Shown here in pieces: positions 7,038 to 9,202 of a stretch of DNA of 9,202 nt. The stretch comes from Bacteroidota bacterium. Its GTDB lineage: Bacteria > Bacteroidota > Kryptoniia > Kryptoniales > JAKASW01. The position numbers and the translations under genes were made by a program. The notes below the pieces were generated by a model. That model was not told the DNA's origin. It saw only the letters and a list, made by a program, of their open reading frames with translations, and made no database searches. Where the stretch lies: the NCBI GenBank assembly GCA_021796055.1, contig JAJYOS010000197.1, forward strand, positions 1 to 9,202. The letters are read 5' to 3'. Positions within the stretch are counted from its first letter, which is position 1; the number at the start of each line of letters is the position of its first letter.

Positions 7038-7454
7038 CTAGCAGTATTCCCTGAAAGTCTCGCTGAGAAATCCTGCGACTTCCTCCGGCGGTCTTCCCTC
7101 GATGTCGCTTCTATGTATCATTTTCAGGAGTCTGCCTTCTTTCATCAGCGCGAACGAGGGTGACGAAGGAGGCTGGTTCGTGAAATAGCTCCGTGCTCGT
7201 TCGGTGGCTTCCCTGTCTTGTCCGGCAAATACGGTCGTTACCCTGTCCGGTTGTTTCTTGCCCTTCAGCGCTATGGAAAGCGCCGGTCTCGCGATGCCTC
7301 CCGCACATCCGCATGTGGAGTTGACGAAAATAAGTGTGGTCCCTTCGGATTTTATCGCTTCGTCGACCTCTCCCGGAGTCCTGAGCTCCGCGGCACCGAT
7401 CGATGTTATTTCTTTTCGCATCTGATTTATAAATAAGTCGAAAGTCTCGAACAT
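7038..7454 (-). CDS. BrxA/BrxB-family bacilliredoxin (138 aa)
   Basis: A small thioredoxin-like protein of the BrxA/BrxB (YphP/YqiW, DUF1094) family. In Bacillus these remove bacillithiol from mixed disulfides on proteins after oxidative stress. The family signature VNSTCGCAGGIARPAL is present at 44-59, with the redox CGC motif at Cys48 and Cys50. The protein ends in Cys138 (FREYC), as many relatives end in Cys. Length is close to the roughly 140-145 of the family. ATG 7454 has an excellent GGAGG (7460-7464) 5 bases upstream. It is in the same orientation as the phosphohexomutase gene but 192 bases downstream across a repeat-like element, so independent transcription is possible. Its presence hints at bacillithiol or a related low-molecular-weight thiol in the host, which the window cannot prove. 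Confidence 0.92.
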   Translation of the reverse strand: MFETFDLFINQMRKEITSIGAAELRTPGEVDEAIKSEGTTLIFVNSTCGCAGGIARPALSIALKGKKQPDRVTTVFAGQDREATERARSYFTNQPPSSPSFALMKEGRLLKMIHRSDIEGRPPEEVAGFLSETFREYC

Positions 7455-7521
7455 TATAACCTCCAGGCTTTTCTATCCTGAACACAGGCGATGCGAAAAT
7501 AGTTTTCCGGCCGGGGGATTA

Positions 7522-7639
7522 ACCGCAAAGCCGCTGAGATGAAATGATTTCATTACCAAATCTGCTTCGCGCCTCCCGTTCACTATTACAGAAAATGAAT
7601 ATACGGTATGCCGCAAGACGGCACTGGGGCCTTTGCGGT
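7522..7639. repeat. Small element of about 118 bp bounded by inverted ACCGCAAAG repeats
   Basis: ACCGCAAAG at 7522-7530 is repeated inverted as CTTTGCGGT at 7631-7639, and similarity continues weakly inward (roughly ACCGCAAAGnCnCnGAG). Inside are a perfect odd palindrome ATGAAATGATTTCAT (7539-7553) and a hairpin TGCCG-CAAGA-CGGCA (7609-7623). There is no coding potential. The end sequence resembles the degenerate CCGCAAAG-type intergenic repeats seen in many environmental genomes. It could be a non-autonomous mobile or REP-like element, or simply terminator and leader structure of the flanking minus-strand genes. Confidence 0.35.
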
Positions 7640-7646
7640 GAAGACC

Positions 7647-9047
7647 TCAGATGTTTGTGATGGCTTCCAGAATCTTGTCGACTTTTTCCTTCGAGTCGGC
7701 TTCGCAATAGTACCGGATCAACGGCTCGGTTCCTGAGGCACGGACGAGCATCCATCCCCCGTCGGTGAAGAAGTACTTGAAACCATCGATCTTCAGAATA
7801 TGATCGACTTTGTGTCCGGCCACTTCCTTCAGTCCCTTCCTGAGTTTGCCAAGTACTTTCTGCTTATACTTCTCGGTGGTGCGAACATCGATTCTCCTGT
7901 AGACGTGCGGTCCGACCTGGTCAAAGAGTTCTTTGACGAGTTCGCCGAGGGTGCGTCCTCTCTTAACCATCATTTCGCAAAGTGTCAACCCGAGGAAGAG
8001 TCCGTCGCGCTCCGGGATGTGGCCTTTTAACCCGACGCCGCCGCTCTCTTCGCCGCCGATAAGTACGTCGCGCGTGACCATGAGCGAGGCGACGTGCTTG
8101 AATCCGACCGGAAGTTCGGTTAGCGGAAGTCCGTAGATCTTCGCCAATTTATCCGGCATCTCGCCGACGGAAACCGTTTTCACGACCTCGCCTCTCATGC
8201 CTTTGGTCTCATAAAGATATTTCAGGAGAAGTGCATAGACCTCCTGCGGTCCGACGAAGTTGCCGTGCTCATCGACGGCGCCGATCCTGTCCGCGTCACC
8301 GTCGGTCGCAAGGCCGACGCTGTAATTTCCCTGAGGAACAAATTTCATCAGTCCGCCGAGGTGAGCGGCGATCGGTTCAGGGTGCTCGCCGCCGAACGAC
8401 GGGTTGAACTCGTTATGGATAACGACGGCATCCTCTATGATCTGCTGTAAAATTCCCTGACCTGCCCCGTACATCGCGTCATGTGCGATCCTCAACCTCG
8501 CACTCTTGATTGCCGCTACGTCTATCTTTTTTTTCAGATCATCTATGTAAATCTGTCTGAGGTTTGCCTTCTTTATCAGGCCCTTCTTTGCAAGCTCCTC
8601 AAAACTTTTCTTGACGACGCCAAGGGCTCTCTCCGAAGTCTTGTTGGCTTCTCTTTCAACCCTGCTCACTATCTCGACGTCTTCGGGGCCGCCGAAGTCG
8701 GCCTTCAGCTTGAAACCGTTGTATCTTGCCGGGTTGTGACTGGCAGTGATGACCACTCCGGCCGCCGCCTTGAATTCCGGAATTGCCAGCGAGAGTGCGG
8801 GGGTCGGGCAGTAGCCGTCTGATAGCGTGACTTTCATGCCGGTGCTTGCGATTACCTGGGCGGTCCTTTCCGCAAATTCGGCCGACTGGAATCTGGTGTC
8901 ATATCCGATCAGGATCCCGTTCTTCGCATTTTTATGTCTCTTGTAGAATCTCCCCGTTGCGAGAGCGACTCTCGAAACGTTGCTGAACGTGTAATCCTGC
9001 GCAATGACGCCGCGCCATCCATCCGTGCCGAATTTGATCTTTTCCAT
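7647..9047 (-). CDS. Phosphoglucomutase/phosphomannomutase family enzyme (466 aa)
   Basis: A cytoplasmic alpha-D-phosphohexomutase interconverting hexose 1- and 6-phosphates through a phosphoserine. All four active-site motifs are present in order: the TASHNP loop with catalytic Ser103; the Mg2+ loop DGDADR at 249-254 (Asp249, Asp251, Asp253); the sugar-specificity loop GGEESGG at 331-337; and the phosphate-binding RASGTEPLIR at 436-445. The N-terminus FGTDGWRG is typical of PGM/PMM-type members; GlmM usually has GTDGIRG, so phosphoglucosamine mutase is less likely. GGEESGG keeps the EES form associated with glucose and mannose phosphate substrates. Length matches the family. ATG 9047 has AAGGA upstream. 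Likely roles are glycogen, nucleotide-sugar or polysaccharide metabolism. It appears complete, without frameshift, and is probably transcribed from a promoter near 9109-9137. Confidence 0.95.
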   Translation of the reverse strand: MEKIKFGTDGWRGVIAQDYTFSNVSRVALATGRFYKRHKNAKNGILIGYDTRFQSAEFAERTAQVIASTGMKVTLSDGYCPTPALSLAIPEFKAAAGVVITASHNPARYNGFKLKADFGGPEDVEIVSRVEREANKTSERALGVVKKSFEELAKKGLIKKANLRQIYIDDLKKKIDVAAIKSARLRIAHDAMYGAGQGILQQIIEDAVVIHNEFNPSFGGEHPEPIAAHLGGLMKFVPQGNYSVGLATDGDADRIGAVDEHGNFVGPQEVYALLLKYLYETKGMRGEVVKTVSVGEMPDKLAKIYGLPLTELPVGFKHVASLMVTRDVLIGGEESGGVGLKGHIPERDGLFLGLTLCEMMVKRGRTLGELVKELFDQVGPHVYRRIDVRTTEKYKQKVLGKLRKGLKEVAGHKVDHILKIDGFKYFFTDGGWMLVRASGTEPLIRYYCEADSKEKVDKILEAITNI

Positions 9048-9108
9048 TTGAGGATCCTTTTGATTTTTGACCTGTCAGGTGAATAGAGCCGGTTACTCAA
9101 CTGGGAAC

Positions 9109-9137
9109 AAAATAAAATTCGACAACCAAACATTCAA
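9109..9137 (-). promoter_or_regulatory. Candidate promoter of the phosphohexomutase gene
   Basis: On the minus strand TTGAAT (9137-9132) and TATTTT (9114-9109) are spaced by 17 bp, each matching the sigma-70 consensus at four of six positions. The predicted start near 9102 gives a leader of about 55 bases containing the odd palindrome ACCTGTCAGGT (9070-9080). Confidence 0.35.
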
Positions 9138-9155
9138 CGATTGAGGAACGTTGAT

Positions 9156-9168
9156 ATTCCGGCGGAAT
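9156..9168. repeat. Odd palindrome ATTCCG-G-CGGAAT upstream of the phosphohexomutase promoter
   Basis: Perfect 6-1-6 palindrome just upstream of the candidate -35. Next to it TCAACG (9134-9139) and CGTTGA (9149-9154) form a 6-9-6 inverted repeat overlapping that -35. Either could be an operator or the end structure of a gene outside the right edge. No family is recognised. Confidence 0.25.
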
Positions 9169-9202
9169 GGGTTTATATTTTTCGAGTCAAAGCCGCCAGC
9201 CG

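Noticed and set aside
6885..7163. Plus-strand open frame of 92 codons
   Set aside because: About 125 bases are antisense to the conserved C-terminus of the bacilliredoxin. There is no clear SD and no recognisable domain, although the first half lies in otherwise unexplained sequence.
9067..9080. TTGAC-like palindrome (TTGACCTGTCAGG) upstream of the phosphohexomutase gene as a third FNR-type box
   Set aside because: The half-sites are separated by two bases instead of four and the second half lacks the closing AA, so it does not fit the CRP/FNR spacing.

Overview
The window reads as ordinary bacterial chromosome of intermediate G+C content. It holds eight protein-coding genes, one of them cut by the left edge, in four small transcription blocks. 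I see no rRNA, tRNA, CRISPR array, transposase or phage gene. A quinol-type NO reductase, a bacilliredoxin and a tyrosine phenol-lyase-type enzyme together would fit a free-living, respiratory or facultative member of the Bacteroidota/Ignavibacteriota/Chlorobiota assemblage. This placement is a low-confidence inference; no marker gene fixes the taxonomy.

Left block (1-3122): a nitric-oxide module. The first 1466 bases carry, on the minus strand, the N-terminal 488 codons of a quinol-dependent NO reductase (qNorB); the rest lies outside the window. Diverging from it on the plus strand are a DUF2249 protein (1684-1926) and a hemerythrin-like di-iron protein (1975-2472). An AhpD/carboxymuconolactone-decarboxylase-like redox protein (2652-3122) follows after a gap with a weak hairpin. 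The divergent spacer contains two perfect TTGAC-N4-GTCAA palindromes of the CRP/FNR superfamily type (DNR/NnrR/HcpR-like). One is positioned for norB, the other for the DUF2249 gene; each has a -10-like hexamer exactly where activation centred at -41.5 predicts. The likely logic is that an NO-sensing or oxygen-sensing regulator switches on NO reduction and the auxiliary di-iron/DUF2249 proteins together.

Middle block (3181-6817): a class I SAM-dependent methyltransferase on the minus strand (3181-3963), with a Trm112-like N-terminal segment that has lost its cysteines, diverges from a PLP-dependent beta-eliminating lyase (4151-5542). The lyase carries the substrate-site residues of tyrosine phenol-lyase rather than tryptophanase. 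It is followed, across a 9-bp perfect GC-rich hairpin, by an MFS transporter (5603-6817). The two plausibly form an aromatic amino acid or phenol catabolism and transport pair.

Right block (7038-9202): on the minus strand, a complete phosphoglucomutase/phosphomannomutase-family enzyme (7647-9047), then a bacilliredoxin (7038-7454). The 192-bp gap between them contains an element of about 118 bp bounded by 9-bp inverted repeats, which looks like a small non-coding insertion or repeat. The convergent gap 6818-7037 has no credible gene, only small inverted and direct repeats.
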